A DNA stretch of 64,000 bases from Flaccisagitta enflata (lineage: Eukaryota; Chaetognatha; Sagittoidea; Aphragmophora). The position numbers and the translations under genes were made by a program. Below are positions 39,545-53,589 of the stretch, piece by piece. The DNA lies in NCBI GenBank assembly GCA_965153355.1, contig OZ231127.1, forward strand, positions 43,400,001 through 43,464,000, given 5' to 3'. Each line of letters begins with the position of its first letter. Positions within the stretch are counted from its first letter, which is position 1. The notes beneath the pieces were generated by a model, which ran no database searches, had not been told where the DNA came from, and saw only the letters and a list, made by a program, of their open reading frames with translations.

Positions 39545-39773
39545 ATGGATTTCCCGGTTCCGCTGACGGCGGAGACGGATCCCATCAACATTCTGTTGCT
39601 GCCTTTCGATCCTCTGCCTTCGGAAACCCGACGAGGCGAAGAAGATGTCTTCTGGAAGATGGTCAACGGTGACATGGAACACTCGCTCAAAGCCCACGAA
39701 GAAATGGCCAAGAGAGCCGCCGCGGAAAAACACCGACTCGAATCCATCGAAGCCCAAAAGGCGCTCATGATGG
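39545..39773 (+). CDS. Unrecognised 196-aa protein, coding exon 1
   Basis: Starts at an ATG in good context (AAACATGG) after an A-rich leader. It encodes residues 1-76: a hydrophobic/proline N-terminus (DFPVPLTAETDPINILLLPF), then a charged helical segment at about residues 30-72 (VFWKMVNGDMEHSLKAHEE) suited to a coiled coil. It ends ATGATGG/GTAAGG, a strong 5' splice site in phase 1. GC and codon use are clearly higher than in the A/T-rich flanks. Joined to exon 2 at 46,142 the frame is preserved exactly. There is no signal peptide or membrane segment. I do not recognise the family, and function is unknown. No TATA box or other promoter element is obvious upstream. Confidence 0.78.
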
Positions 39774-40211
39774 GTAAGGAGACAGGGGAGGGTGATGGGT
39801 GATGATGGGGTAGAGACTACCCCTGTCAAGAATGAGAGACGGGGGGGGGGAGAAGGGGGGGCAGAAGGGAGTGAAGTAGAGGGATGTGGAAAGAGCGAGA
39901 TCAAATATTTATGGAGTTGAGGTTAAATGGCAAACGAATAGACAAGCCTTTGTGTCAGTAATATAGAACGTATTGAAAAAACTTTGAAATAAAAGTCTGA
40001 CGGCAAGCTTAACTCAACATAAGAGCGTTTTACTTCCTATTTAAAGCATCCCAGGCATATCAAGGTGTAGATTGATAGTACAGTACAAGGGGAGACTCGA
40101 AGAATTACTCATGTTTTTGGGAACTTACTACCTAGGAAATAAGTTTGTCGGCGAATTAAGATAATCCCATTTTATTGACAAGGAGGTACAACAAATACAT
40201 AAGAAATACGC

Positions 40212-40346
40212 TTAATACTTCGTGTGCCCTCCATGAGCACCAACCACAGCCTGCATTCGCCTTGGCATGCTTTCGTAGAGTGACTAATGCTAAGCTGGGG
40301 TGATCTTGTTCCAGACTTTGAGTGCAATCCTTTTCAAGCCCGCCAT
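40212..40346 (-). pseudogene. Tc1-like transposase C-terminal remnant
   Basis: The minus frame reads LKRIALKVWNKITPA, then two stops, then SLYESMPRRMQAVVGAHGG followed by HTKY and a natural stop. ESMPRRMQAV and GGHTKY are hallmarks of the Tc1 transposase C-terminus. The catalytic DDE core is absent: the frame is interrupted upstream by the family 1 insertion at 40,379 and only about 45 codons remain. A dead fragment of a cut-and-paste DNA transposase. Confidence 0.85.
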
Positions 40347-40378
40347 CGACGTTGCTTGTTTCGCGGCTTTGCAAAAAA

Positions 40379-40508
40379 CAAGGCCAGATACACGGCAATC
40401 CAGTCGCGGACGGTTGGGCAGGAGCAGTAATGCGAAAACCGCTCGCAATTAAAAATGTGATGGACTCACCGACCGACAGGGCAATGTTTAAAGTCGCATG
40501 TCCGCGAC
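40379..40508 (-). mobile_element. Family 1 element inside the Tc1 remnant
   Basis: CAAGGCCAGATACACGGCAA, GGTTGGGCAGGAGCAGTAAT, a short ACCGACCGAC tract and CGCATGTCCGCGACTAAAA. About 130 bp, the shortest complete copy, flanked by A-runs. Confidence 0.88.
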
Positions 40509-40668
40509 TAAAAACTGTACTCGAAGAAATGCACAATTTTTTTGCCATTTTTCTAAAGTAGTCTTGATTTTATTTTAACTCTCATTTCCAAACGGTTAGA
40601 CTTACGTGGACGCGGTTGGCGCCATTTGAAAGATAATTTGAAGAAGTTTCAGAATCTCACCGATTTTT

Positions 40669-40807
40669 AGTCGCGGACACGCAACTCTATAAGTCACTTT
40701 TCGGTCCGTCGGTCCGTCGGTCGGTCCGTCGGTAACAAAGTCACTTTTCGAGGTTTTCCGCTCCTGCCCACCCATCCGCGACTAATGCTGCCGTGTATAC
40801 GGCCTTG
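40669..40807 (+). mobile_element. Family 1 element inside the Tc1 remnant
   Basis: AGTCGCGGACACGCAACT, a TCGGTCCGTCGG tract, CCGCTCCTGCCCACCCATCC and the right end GCCGTGTATACGGCCTTG. Opposite orientation to the copy at 40,379. T-runs on both sides. Confidence 0.88.
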
Positions 40808-40883
40808 TTTAATGATTACTTTAATTTTAAACTAGTTATGAAAGGTTAAGCACGCTGACAAACTTTTTTCCTAGGTAGTATTT

Positions 40884-41299
40884 GAATCCACTGTTTGTCA
40901 ATTTAATAGCAATGTCCTCACTCACCGACAAACTTTATTCCAAGATGGTAGTCGGAGGCTAGATTTTTGCTTTGATTTTGTGGCTAAGACTTTTGGTGAA
41001 AACAAGATATTTTGCCGAAGTTAGGAATCCGGCTCTTGAGATAAAGGTTTGAGCATTGGAGCTTTGGGGCGTGGTGATTTTCAGCAGAGATCCTCAAAAC
41101 TCTGCTCTGGTCAGTTGAAATTTGGGTCTCGGGATGAAACAACGACTAACTGAACTATTAAATGAGCATAGAAAAAGACATGAAAGAAAAGCAGAAAGAC
41201 TTCTTGTGGCGCCGTTGATAAAGAAAAAAAATACGGAATGAGAATTTGAAGGAGAAAATCAAAAATAGAAATGAAGAAAAAGCCGCAACAAAAGAAAAA
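40884..41299. other. Intron sequence, no gene
   Basis: Single-copy-looking intron DNA apart from the TIR-like word near 40,925. Confidence 0.5.
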
Positions 41300-41486
41300 C
41301 AAGGCCGGATACACGGCTACCCCAGTCGTGTGCGGGTGGGCAGGGGCTATTTTTGAGGTCACTTCATCATTTGGGCAGGAGCAGTAAGGCTGAAGACCGC
41401 AAGAAAAAAAAAATAATAATGTTTGACGGACCGACGGACCAACGGACCAACGGAGCAACGGACCAACAAAGCGGGGTATAGATACT
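41300..41486 (-). mobile_element. Family 1 element lacking the palindrome
   Basis: CAAGGCCGGATACACGGCTA, GTGTGCGGGTGGGCAGG, a GGACCAACGG tract and GCGGGGTATAGATACTAAAA. The GTCGCG hairpin present in other copies has been lost here, although the flanking words remain. Confidence 0.85.
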
Positions 41487-41677
41487 AAAAATTCATCGCC
41501 AGCTGATTCTCAGCTGAACAAAAGAATATTCATTTAGACGAGGGAAAGAATTTTTGCATTTGAATTAGATACCGCCGCCGTCAATCACCGCATAGGTTTA
41601 CATTTTTTCCAACTCATTTATAAAGTGTCTTGAAAACTATAAAAAAAATTGAAATAATGCAAAATGTTGCACAATTG

Positions 41678-41798
<121 letters not shown>

Positions 41799-41951
41799 AA
41801 TGGAACACGGACACACACGCACTTGTTCATATACGTCGCTACAATTTCAGACAGACTAAGACAGAGTTAGAAAAGAGCATTTACGAAGCAGCTGAAACCA
41901 TAGAAAACGCCCTTTTATTACCTGAAGTCGATTTTTGAAGAGAAAGAGTAT

Positions 41952-42063
<112 letters not shown>

Positions 42064-42205
42064 TTTGGAAATGGTCTTTAAAAGCTAGGGTGTTAGTTAA
42101 ATTACATGACTGACATTACGTTAAACGAAACCATTTCTTTTGACTGATATGCTAATTAAGATCCGCTTCACAACACGGTAAAGTGTATAGGACAGGCAGA
42201 AAAAC

Positions 42206-42375
<170 letters not shown>

Positions 42376-42743
42376 CATACATACAGTTAGGCTAAGAAGT
42401 CAAGTAACGATAATATACTACGGGCGCATTGTAATTTGATTGTTTGTTTGATTGTACATATGTAAAATATATCAGTATGTTTGTCCCCACAAGTGAGACT
42501 GTTTGAGTCTTTAGGTCTATCTTCCTCATCCTTCTTGTGCCCATAAAATCCATGGGACTGGATTTACGACCAGATTGAAAGTCTTCTCGCTTTCACTTCA
42601 TCTCTCTCTCTCTCTTTCAATCGAATGTCGCTTTAATGAAGATTCTCTCCTCTGATGAGTTGAAGGTCTGAGAAGGAAAGCAAGGAAAGACACATGCACA
42701 ATTGCACATTCAGACTTAAAGGAGGGTCGAGGGACGAGGAGGG

Positions 42744-42958
<215 letters not shown>

Positions 42959-43289
42959 GACAGACCAGTAGTGAGTAATTCAGCCACTATATATAGACAG
43001 ATATCATGCGGAATGAACCCATACCGCTAGATAAGGTTAAATCAGTATGTCAATGTGAAAAAAGTGATGGTAAAATTAGTATCCTCGTAACCGACTGTAA
43101 CTAGCGATTTGATTTGATAAAATCATTGTGTAAAGGTGGAGTTGCAGTGGGCACTGGGCTGCGAACAAAATGCAACATGTGTTAACATATATTCCACAGA
43201 TTGATACGAAAGTTTACCTTGCCTTCCATGAACCAAACAAAAATTATAGATGTTTTATAATGTTAATGAGTTTCATTTTACCCCCTACT

Positions 43290-43386
<97 letters not shown>

Positions 43387-43480
43387 CGACAATAACAACA
43401 ACAACAACAACAACACCAACAACAACGATAAAAACATTAACAACAACAACATTAACAATATCCTCAACAACAATATCAAC
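43290..43480. repeat. (CAA)n microsatellite
   Basis: A clean CAA block of about 100 bp, then degenerate AAC/AAT units to about 43,480. Confidence 0.95.
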
Positions 43481-45141
<1,661 letters not shown>

Positions 45142-45665
45142 TTCCCAAAGACTGCTGCCAAATCTATATTCATGAATAACATTTATCAAGTAACTGCCTC
45201 TTTGCTTAGAAAAAGCTGCACCATGAAAAATTGATTTAATTTTGGAAGCCGAAACTTCCAAATTGTCTGGCACAAAAGTTAAAAGCACAGTTCGACGCCC
45301 TTGACTATTAATAACTTAACGCAAAGTTCAGCTTTTTACAATCCAAAACATAATGCCAAGTGCAACTTGGGTCAATCCTTTGAAAAAAGCACCTAAAACA
45401 TAAAAAGTAGCTCATTCAGTTGGTCGAAGAAACGGTATAAGTGATATTCATAACTGTGTCAGTTTGGCAAAGAAATGATGCTACTGACAACGAGTCACTG
45501 GACTCACTGCTTCGGTCATTGAAAATCCAAAGTTGCACCAAGTATTGGCCTTTCTCACAATCGCTTCATAACTTAACTAATGATTCTTTTTTGTTGGCCA
45601 TAGCTAGCCCGACTTTATTGCATTCGTAGAATTAGATGTTTGAATTAATTCACTGACATTTCTTT

Positions 45666-46033
<368 letters not shown>

Positions 46034-46141
46034 CGGCGCTTCGTCATTTCATCCCTCTCCCATGCTTCTTCGCGTGTTTTGGTGTTCTCTACTTCTCCCG
46101 CCTCTACTCACTTCACCTCCCTCACATCACTGACTGTATAG

Positions 46142-46503
46142 TGGATCCCGATGTGCTCTACCACGTAGGTAACGCCGATGGCGAAGTCGTTTACGAGTCT
46201 TTGGTGCGTCCGACTCGCGCCGTCGCCAAAGGCGAGTTCCCGTTGATGAAGTTGTCGACGGCGTCGGCGTTGGCGCCCTCTTCCGGCCCTCCGGCGCATC
46301 TCGCCGAGAAACCGGCGCCTTTGGTGGCGAAAGTGCCGCCGAAACCGGAGCCCGTGGAACCGGAAAAGCCTCCCGCAGTCATCGAACATAAGATGGACGC
46401 TTTCTCCAAAGGATTGCTCCAGAATTCGAATTTGCATATTCACCGCACGAAGCACGACCCGATTAATCTTTACTGGTCCATGCCGGGCATGGGCAAGGAA
46501 TAA
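46142..46503 (+). CDS. Unrecognised 196-aa protein, coding exon 2 and stop
   Basis: Follows a pyrimidine-rich stretch and TGTATAG. Joined in phase to the G of exon 1 it continues at residue 77 (VDPDVLYHVGNADGEVVYES). Residues about 115-156 are alanine/proline-rich (VPPKPEPVEPEKPPAV), probably disordered. The C-terminal 40 residues (DAFSKGLLQNSNLHIHRTKH, then DPINLYWSMPGMGKE) look compact. The stop TAA is at 46,501-46,503, and GAATAAAG overlaps it. GC-rich at third positions against A/T-rich flanks, which supports real coding. Family not recognised. The open frame continues upstream to 45,772 only through the CT repeat, so that start is rejected. Confidence 0.78.
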
Positions 46504-46845
<342 letters not shown>

Positions 46846-47128
46846 TTTCCCCTCATGCGCATATGCATTCACCCACATGCACACACGCGCATGCACACAC
46901 GTATAAAACACATTGTCGTTTGTTGCGACCACACTGGATCAGGGTGCGCCCGTGAATTTAAACTCACGTTCCATTGATGAACCTCGAGGTCACACCCATT
47001 TGAATACCATGCGGACTCAGTGAACCTGAACGCTTCAACAAAAAGAAAGAAAAAAAAAAAGAAAGAAAGACAAGTCCTACTTTGGACCTGCAGCGAACCG
47101 AAAAAAGACCGAGTTTCCGAGACAAAAT

Positions 47129-47250
<122 letters not shown>

Positions 47251-47615
47251 CTGCCCGTAGTTCATTACGAGAAAACCTCAAAGAATGATTCTCCATCCTT
47301 AAGGCTAAATCTCAACTATAGGAAATCGCTATCTTACAATCTTACCGCTTACCTTGTTATGTCATTCTTACAAAAAAGGAGAAAAAATGGCGGAAAACTT
47401 TTTTCGTATTTTCCTACCATGTGAGAGATTAGAATTTTATTTCCTTTTCTGAAAATGATCGCTTTTCAGCGTCAAGAAGTGGAAAGTTTGACTTAGTTTC
47501 CTCTCTTTCTTTGACGAAGGTCGGTACCTTAGAAATTTCTGCCTCCAAAACCAGGAAAGTAAAAGAAAAGAAAAAAGTCAAGTGTAAACGAAACCGACCG
47601 ACTGTAAAAACTCGC

Positions 47616-47720
<105 letters not shown>

Positions 47721-48444
47721 TTTTCTTGCTCTCTTTTTGCCACTAGCGATTTCGTTCTCGTTCAATGTACTGTTCAATTAGATCTAGCTTCTTACAGCTT
47801 TCATTTGTTATTACCTACATCGCCACAAAAAATCCAATCTAAAATCATGTAAAATCACATTATTAAACTGTACACATACACATCGATGAAATTAAGTAAA
47901 TAATTACCTGAATATACATTATATCATTCTTAAGCTTGATGAAGCTTCGAATCACCTCTACCGTGGATCTTAATTTGATGGTATAACAGATGCCATCGGG
48001 CCATGCCTATTCAAATTTAAATAAAATCAAAATCATCCGAATGTGCCCCTTAATAAACCTTTCAAATGGGGGAATATTCGGCCACTATCGCTGATGATGA
48101 GACCTCTAGTCCTCCAAATAAAAATGTACTAACTTGATTACTAATCTAATTTTCTTCTTCCAATTGTCGTCATCATTGCCAATTTGTTATCTCTTCATTC
48201 ATCATTTCAGTTGACTCGTATGGATTGTGTAATAAATGTCAAATCTGTTACCGGGAGAGGGTGCTGCATTTTTTTATTTTAACAACAACGACGATAATAT
48301 CGTCCTGGTTTAGGTAGCCCGCAGTTGTCCATGGAATGCACTAATTTCATAATGAATACGTACAACACGAGGTGATACAATCAATCAAGCCTAAAGGTGC
48401 CAGTCAGGCCACCCAACCATTTCGACATAATTTGTGTTTAAAAA
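47721..48444. other. No gene recognised
   Basis: Single-copy-looking A/T-rich DNA. Confidence 0.5.
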
Positions 48445-48501
48445 CAAGGCCGGATACACGGCAATCCAGTCGTGGACGGTTGGGCAGGAGCAGTAATGCG
48501 A
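48445..48501 (-). mobile_element. Family 1 element cut by the assembly gap
   Basis: CAAGGCCGGATACACGGCAA then TCCAGTCGTGGACGGTTGGG and CAGGAGCAGTAATGCGA, then N. The rest, including the palindrome end, is missing. Confidence 0.85.
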
Positions 48502-48511
48502 NNNNNNNNNN
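48502..48511. other. Assembly gap (10 N)
   Basis: Ten N directly inside a dispersed repeat. Sequence on the two sides may not be truly adjacent. Confidence 0.99.
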
Positions 48512-48627
48512 CACATTAACAAATCACCCACCAACAGCGTCGTTAGCGTACGGCGACATATTCGTCGACCACGACTTCATGGTAGTGATGCGGTAAACAA
48601 TCCTCAACAGCATGACTTCCACAGTAA

Positions 48628-48813
48628 TCACGTCATTTGCACTGTTGTTGGAATCAGAAGACTGCGAATGACATTGTTACTGATCACGTCGCGATCAGCG
48701 CCTGAGTCGATCATGGCGTAAATCGTCCTCTGCACACCCGAAGAATTGTTTATGATAGTCACTGGAACAATTGGACGGACAACGTCGTCGAATGAAGAGG
48801 CGGACCGCGACAT
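48628..48813 (-). pseudogene. BEL/Pao-like retropepsin (DUF1758-type) fragment
   Basis: The minus frame encodes PIVPVTIINNSSGVQRTIYA then MIDSGADRDVIS. DSGA followed by hydrophobics is the active site of a retroviral-type aspartic protease, and the surrounding pattern fits the DUF1758 domain of BEL/Pao polyproteins. Reverse transcriptase, RNase H and integrase would be expected at lower coordinates but the assembly gap intervenes, so completeness is unknown. It lies downstream of gag on the same strand. Confidence 0.75.
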
Positions 48814-48953
48814 TACCGTCGCCGCCAGTCATGCCGTGGCGTTAGAAGGGTCACTTCCGTAGGTTGGGTCTCCGCCGCCGTCGACGGAGCTGTTGGTGCT
48901 GCTGCAGCCGCATTCTCTGACTTGTTGAAGGGAGCCAGCGGTACTTTATTTCC

Positions 48954-49256
48954 CTACTTATTCTCTCCTTTCTTCTCTTCCTTTTCTTCTTTCTTGTAGG
49001 TGCGCCTGTGGAGAATCGTTGCGTGCCGCTTCTTGCAGGTCTGGCAAGTTGGTCTGTTCACGCATCCTTTGGCGTTGTGTCCTGGCGCGAGGCAGTGGAA
49101 GCAAAGACGACGAGACATGATCTTTTGAACTCTCGCGTCCACTTCCAACTCTAACAGCTGATGACACTGTTCTGTTTGATGCATTCCACTGCAGACGTTG
49201 CAGCGGTCCGTCGACTGCATCTTTTGCTTGCTGCATTGGTCAAAGCATCCTCTCAT
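48954..49256 (-). pseudogene. Gag zinc-knuckle region of the BEL/Pao-like element
   Basis: Contains CNVCSGMHQTEQC, CFHCLAPGHNAKGC and CQTCKKRHATILHR, the run of Cys/His knuckles typical of BEL/Pao Gag between DUF1759 and the protease. They bind nucleic acid during RNA packaging. The frame ends at a lysine/glutamate-rich tail and a stop at 48,954-48,956 before the protease frame. It is also out of phase with the gag core upstream, so the polyprotein is broken. Confidence 0.85.
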
Positions 49257-49594
49257 ATGATGATGAAGCGCTTCTTTTTCTGTGGTGCAACTGCTGCCAC
49301 TGATGCTGTTTTGCAGCTTGCGCCTGTGTTACGCTGAATCACCGCCCATGTCTCGATCATGTTGACCAAGTTATCGAATGAAAATAATTGTCCATTTAGG
49401 GCTGCTTCATGTTGCTTTTCCCAGAATTTATCTGCAAGATGAGGGACCCTCTTGTTGAGGATCTCCTGCAGCAGCTCGTCATGATAGCATTGTTGCACTT
49501 CTCCACAGGTCCTCGCAATCTTCTTTGCCTTTTGCAACCTTGCAGACAAATTGAAATGCCTTGCATGGTCGGGCGACTGGATCTTAACCTCCAT
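49253..49594 (-). pseudogene. Gag core (DUF1759-like) of the BEL/Pao-like element
   Basis: The 113-codon minus frame has VQQCYHDELLQEILNKRVPH then LADKFWE and FSFDNLVNMIETWAVIQRN, which matches the pattern of the DUF1759 C-terminal half. Its 5' continuation is in other frames with stops (49,600-49,860, for example IIETATIDATEATARGEID), so the gene carries several frameshifts. Confidence 0.75.
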
Positions 49595-51408
49595 GGCGAT
49601 TTAGTTGAACAGCGCCGCAATGTTGCAGCGCCTTACTATAAAGACGACGTCCATTTTTCAAAGGCGTTGTCAATCTCTCCTCTTGCTGTCGCTTCAGTTG
49701 CATCAATCGTCGCAGTTTCAATGATCTCTTTGCCGGACCAGCAAACCACTTGAATTCCAATAAAAATGTCCATCTTGCGTCCAGCCTTCATGATTTTCAG
49801 CATCTTTAAACTTCCTCTTCCACATCATGAAATCAGTGGATGAAAGCTCCTGCAGAGGCTACTCAGGTCTTGCTCTCTCCAGTGCTTTGAGGCCGACCTC
49901 CCTTGCTCGCATGTGATCGTTGTACGCCGCTCTTTCCAAGAACCTGTCCAGAGCTGGATTGTTGGGCATCTGAACGTGGACTTCCGGTTGACGGGCTACT
50001 TGATGATGCTCCACTTGATGATACGCTGGGGATTTGTTGGGTAAACAGCATTATTGACCCCCGACTTTGACCGGAGATCTCTTTTTGGTGGTTTTTATAC
50101 TCCACCCAACTTCTTCTTGCTGATTCATTTGTTGTTGACGATCATCTTGCTGGAATCGGGGAGCATCAAAATCTTGGCGGACGTACTGTCGCTTTTGTTT
50201 ATTCCTCTTTACGTTGTTTCTCTTCTTCTCTCGCTGCGGCAAGGTCAAAGTCTCTCTGCTGAATCTGCATCTTCAAACTATCCACTTCCTGCTCCTGGCA
50301 TTGATTCTGCTGGATGACTTCCGCTTGAGGAAGCGGTGCTAGGGCGCTTGCGCGCTGCACCTGGCATCGGCTGCAATCCACTCATTGTCTTCTTTGGAGC
50401 GACACTGGCCTACCTCTCTTTATCAGCTGCTGTGCCAGCCGCGTCAGCGGCCTCCTGCCTCTGCCTCCTGCGCATAGCCTCCGTTGCATCACCTCCGCTT
50501 CCGGCTGTGTTGAAGACCTTTTCCTCTTGGCCAGGGGATGTTTCAGTCTCCCTTCTATGGAGCCAATCTGCTTCTCGAGGTCACTTCCGGTGCGGTAGGG
50601 AGAGTCGTTGCTGCTGGGGTTTTGATGATGCTGATAATGATGTTGCTGCTGTTGAAACCGTTGCTGCTGCCACTGTTGATATTGAAGCTGCTGCTGCTGG
50701 TCAGGATACTTTTGCTGCTCGTTCTGCTGCTGCAGTTGACGCTGTCACTGTCCTTGCTGCCTGCTGCTCCAGCTGTTGCTGCTGCTGCATCGGCTGCTTG
50801 GGCGGACGTTTCCACTGGCTGCACATGACGTTGCTGCAAGTTCAAATTGAAGATAGATCGACGGTCCTTCGGCGGATGCTGCGGCTGCTGCTTGTCCAGC
50901 TCAGACAGGTTATCTAAGCTTCACATCCCGCTGCTCTAAGCTCCACCAATGCCGCCGTCGTTCAGGCTATTCCAGTCTTTCGTTGCATTTCTGCGCATTG
51001 TTGAATACTCCTGCCCTTCTATCTTCATCTCGCTGCTGCTGCTGGCGATTACACATTCTGTCATGTTATAACTCTTTGTCTTCTTGTGATGAGCTCCTGT
51101 TAGAATCCCAATGGCACCGCATTCGGCGCCTGAGCTGTTGCTGCACCACCATCATCACCTTCAGCCCATCATGCACTGACGTTGTTCTGCAAGGCATTGC
51201 TATCTCGCTTCTTCCGTTTCTTCACTGACATTCATGCTTTCGACAAGATGGTTGTGACGCTGGAGGATCCACTACCACCGCTGAGATCGCGGCGGAAGGT
51301 TGCTGTTGCTGCTGAATTGCTGTGCACTCGTTCTCTAAATGCGTTTTGCCGCTTGTTGTTGTTCATCACGGCTGCGTGCCGGTCCCGATGTTGTTGCAGC
51401 TATTGTTA

Positions 51409-51441
<33 letters not shown>

Positions 51442-52612
51442 ATCGTGTTGTGGCTGTTGTTGAACCACAGGTTGTGGCGCCGGCTGCAGGATTTGACGTT
51501 GTTGTTGGTCTTGATGTGAAATTGTTGAAGTTGTTGCCAACTGCTGCTGCTGCAGCAGTTCTTGCTCTGCCGTTGAGCTGTCGTTTGCTGCTGCTCCTGT
51601 AGTCGGTGGAGTTGACGTTGCTGTTGGAGTTGCTGCTGCTGCATCTGCAGTGATGCTGCTGCTGTTGCTCCCGTTACTGTCATATACTCCTCACGTTATT
51701 GCTGCTGCATATCATTTATCAGCCGGCGGCCTTGTCGCATTTCTTCCTCCAGCTGCCTACCCCATCTGTCTCTCTCCGCACTCCTATTGACTGAGCGTCG
51801 CCTCGCCCTCTCCTGCGGCGTCAAGTCGTTGATGATCCCGACCTCTTGCAAAGAGCAGCGTAAATGGGAGATCGCAAGCATGTCGTCAGCTTGCTCCATC
51901 GGAGACGCGCGCGCAGGTTCAATTTCCGAGACCAAGTCTGGGACCCATTGATTGTTGGCATCTCCTCTTTGGATCGGCGGCAGATTTAGGAATTGGCCGC
52001 CAGTTGGAGATTGCGCACCATGTCGAGGGACCGAAGTGGCAGATACTCGGATCCGTCGGGGTTTGGCGAAAGGCGTTGCATCCTTGGAGTTAGGCGCCGT
52101 GCTTTGGTATCACCGGGCGTGAGTGTCAGTTGGAAGACTGTTCGCGAGAATTCATTGTGAGTCTTTTACGATTCCCGATGTCGTTGTGCATTGCGTTCAC
52201 GATGTCGGCGTTGGAAGGAAGACCCTCTGGATAGTTTTCACGATCGAAGAAAAGCATGGAGTTCCATTCGCGCCGGATTCGACGCAGAGTGGACCGCCCT
52301 ATGCGGAGGAGAATGAAGAAGAGTACCGGGCATCGAGTCGCGCCATTGCCTTGCGTACGATATGAAGTCGTAGACCATGTCCCGAAGGCCGTGTCGAGCA
52401 TCAGTTCGGCGACGTCGTGAAATCATTCGTCCTTCGGCGCAACCTGCTATCCGAAAAGCGCCGGCATCGCTATCTCGCCCGTAATATGCGTTTCTCATTG
52501 CTGGCATAAATGGTCTGACCTCGGACACTGATTCAGAGCAGTGAGATACACGAGATAGCGTTGAAGCAGTGAGCGACATGTCGTCGTTGCGCGCGGCTGC
52601 CGATAATCCCAT
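49595..52612 (-). pseudogene. Broken N-terminal gag region, glutamine-rich
   Basis: Coding-like blocks lie in sequence on the minus strand but in shifting frames. 52,612-52,238 starts MGLSAAARNDDMSLT. 52,260-52,126 has FDRENYPEGLPSNADIVNAM. 51,935-51,696 has QERARRRSVNRSAERDRWG and EEEMRQGRRLIND. 51,683-50,560 is CAG/CAA-rich polyglutamine. 50,381-50,051 has EEEKQRKEE and FQQDDRQQQMNQQEE. About 49,870-50,040 has HMRAREVGLKALERARPE. Together with the DUF1759 and zinc-knuckle blocks this looks like one long Gag decayed by frameshifts. Such a long glutamine-rich N-terminal part is unusual and may be element-specific. No LTR was identified upstream. Confidence 0.6.
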
Positions 52613-53589
52613 TTAGATTTTCGGTCGAGAAGATTGAAAAGAGTGTCGTTTTAGGTGTTGAAATATGATTACGCCCCGAGTTTTCAACTGGCACTGTCTG
52701 TAGCGTCTATCTGACTGACGACTTGTGGTGAAAAGAAAGTTGGCGGTGGAAAATAGAAAGGCGATCGTCTCGTTTATTCCATAAAAATTTCAACAACTGA
52801 AGAGAGGATAAAATAGAAAGGGAAAGTGGGCATGTGATGATCAGCAAACAAAAAAGATAACATGAAATCGAGACAGGACACAATAAAGGACAGAAACAGC
52901 ACATGACAACATGTTCATCTTCTTCAGAGCCCATGCCACCTGATAATACCTGCCCCTGCCCCGGCCCATCCCATTAAATTCATCCATATCATCCCCATGG
53001 TAAGCTGATCGGGCAAACGATAAAAACCATACTAAAATCCGGCGATAAAAATGCAACAATGCAAAAGACAAAAATAACAGACCGGAAGACAAGATAAAAA
53101 CAACGTTACTAAAAGCAAAGACGCGTCTATAAGACTTACTTTTAGGCCCACTTTTGTTGGTTTCAACCCACAGTCTGTCGATGGCAAACTAACGTTAATT
53201 GTCCGTTCATAAGTTTATCTGCAATAAAAAGATGAGAGATTATTGAAATTAGTGAATTCCAAGGGCACATTCAATCAATCACGAAAAATCAATCAATCAC
53301 TCTAGGAAGCAATGCCGTAAATAATAAAAACAATCAATCCAAAATTGGATGACACGAAAACGAGTTACGTATGTTTGTCTACGTAGTAAAAACAAATGGC
53401 ACAAAAAATACAAGGCGCAACCATATGGTTACCCATCTAGCGTTCATTATAAAAAATGGCAAGAAACAAAAGACACCGGCATTGAATAATAAGAAAAGAG
53501 AAAAAACCAAAGGCACGCAAAAGAAACAAAAGCACACATACCTAATAGACAGACGGACATACATTTCTAACAAGTTGCATAATATAGTT
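52613..53589. other. No gene; possible retroelement 5' flank
   Basis: Single-copy-looking, A-rich towards the end. I could not find an LTR pair, since the other LTR would lie beyond the gap. Confidence 0.45.

Larger units (their letters stand above)
40128..40878. mobile_element. Degenerate Tc1/mariner element with two nested family 1 copies
   Basis: Inverted ends CTACCTAGGAAATAAGTTTG then TCGGCG (left) and, reverse-complemented, CTACCTAGGAAAAAAGTTTG then TCAGC (right), each flanked by TA (40,126-40,127 and 40,879-40,880). It contains a transposase C-terminal remnant (40,212-40,346) and family 1 copies in opposite orientations. It lies within the intron of the 39,545-46,503 gene. A third TIR-like sequence (GACAAACTTTATTCCAAGAT) follows at about 40,925. 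Confidence 0.85.

Noticed and set aside
39448-39904. Minus-strand frames of 106 and 150 codons opposite exon 1
   Set aside because: Antisense shadows of a GC-rich plus-strand exon with proper start and splice donor.
46108-46455. 115-codon minus frame opposite exon 2
   Set aside because: Shadow of the plus-strand coding exon with no independent support.
50336-50917. 193-codon plus-strand frame rich in Ala, Leu and Cys
   Set aside because: Antisense shadow of the CAG/CAA-rich gag region on the minus strand.
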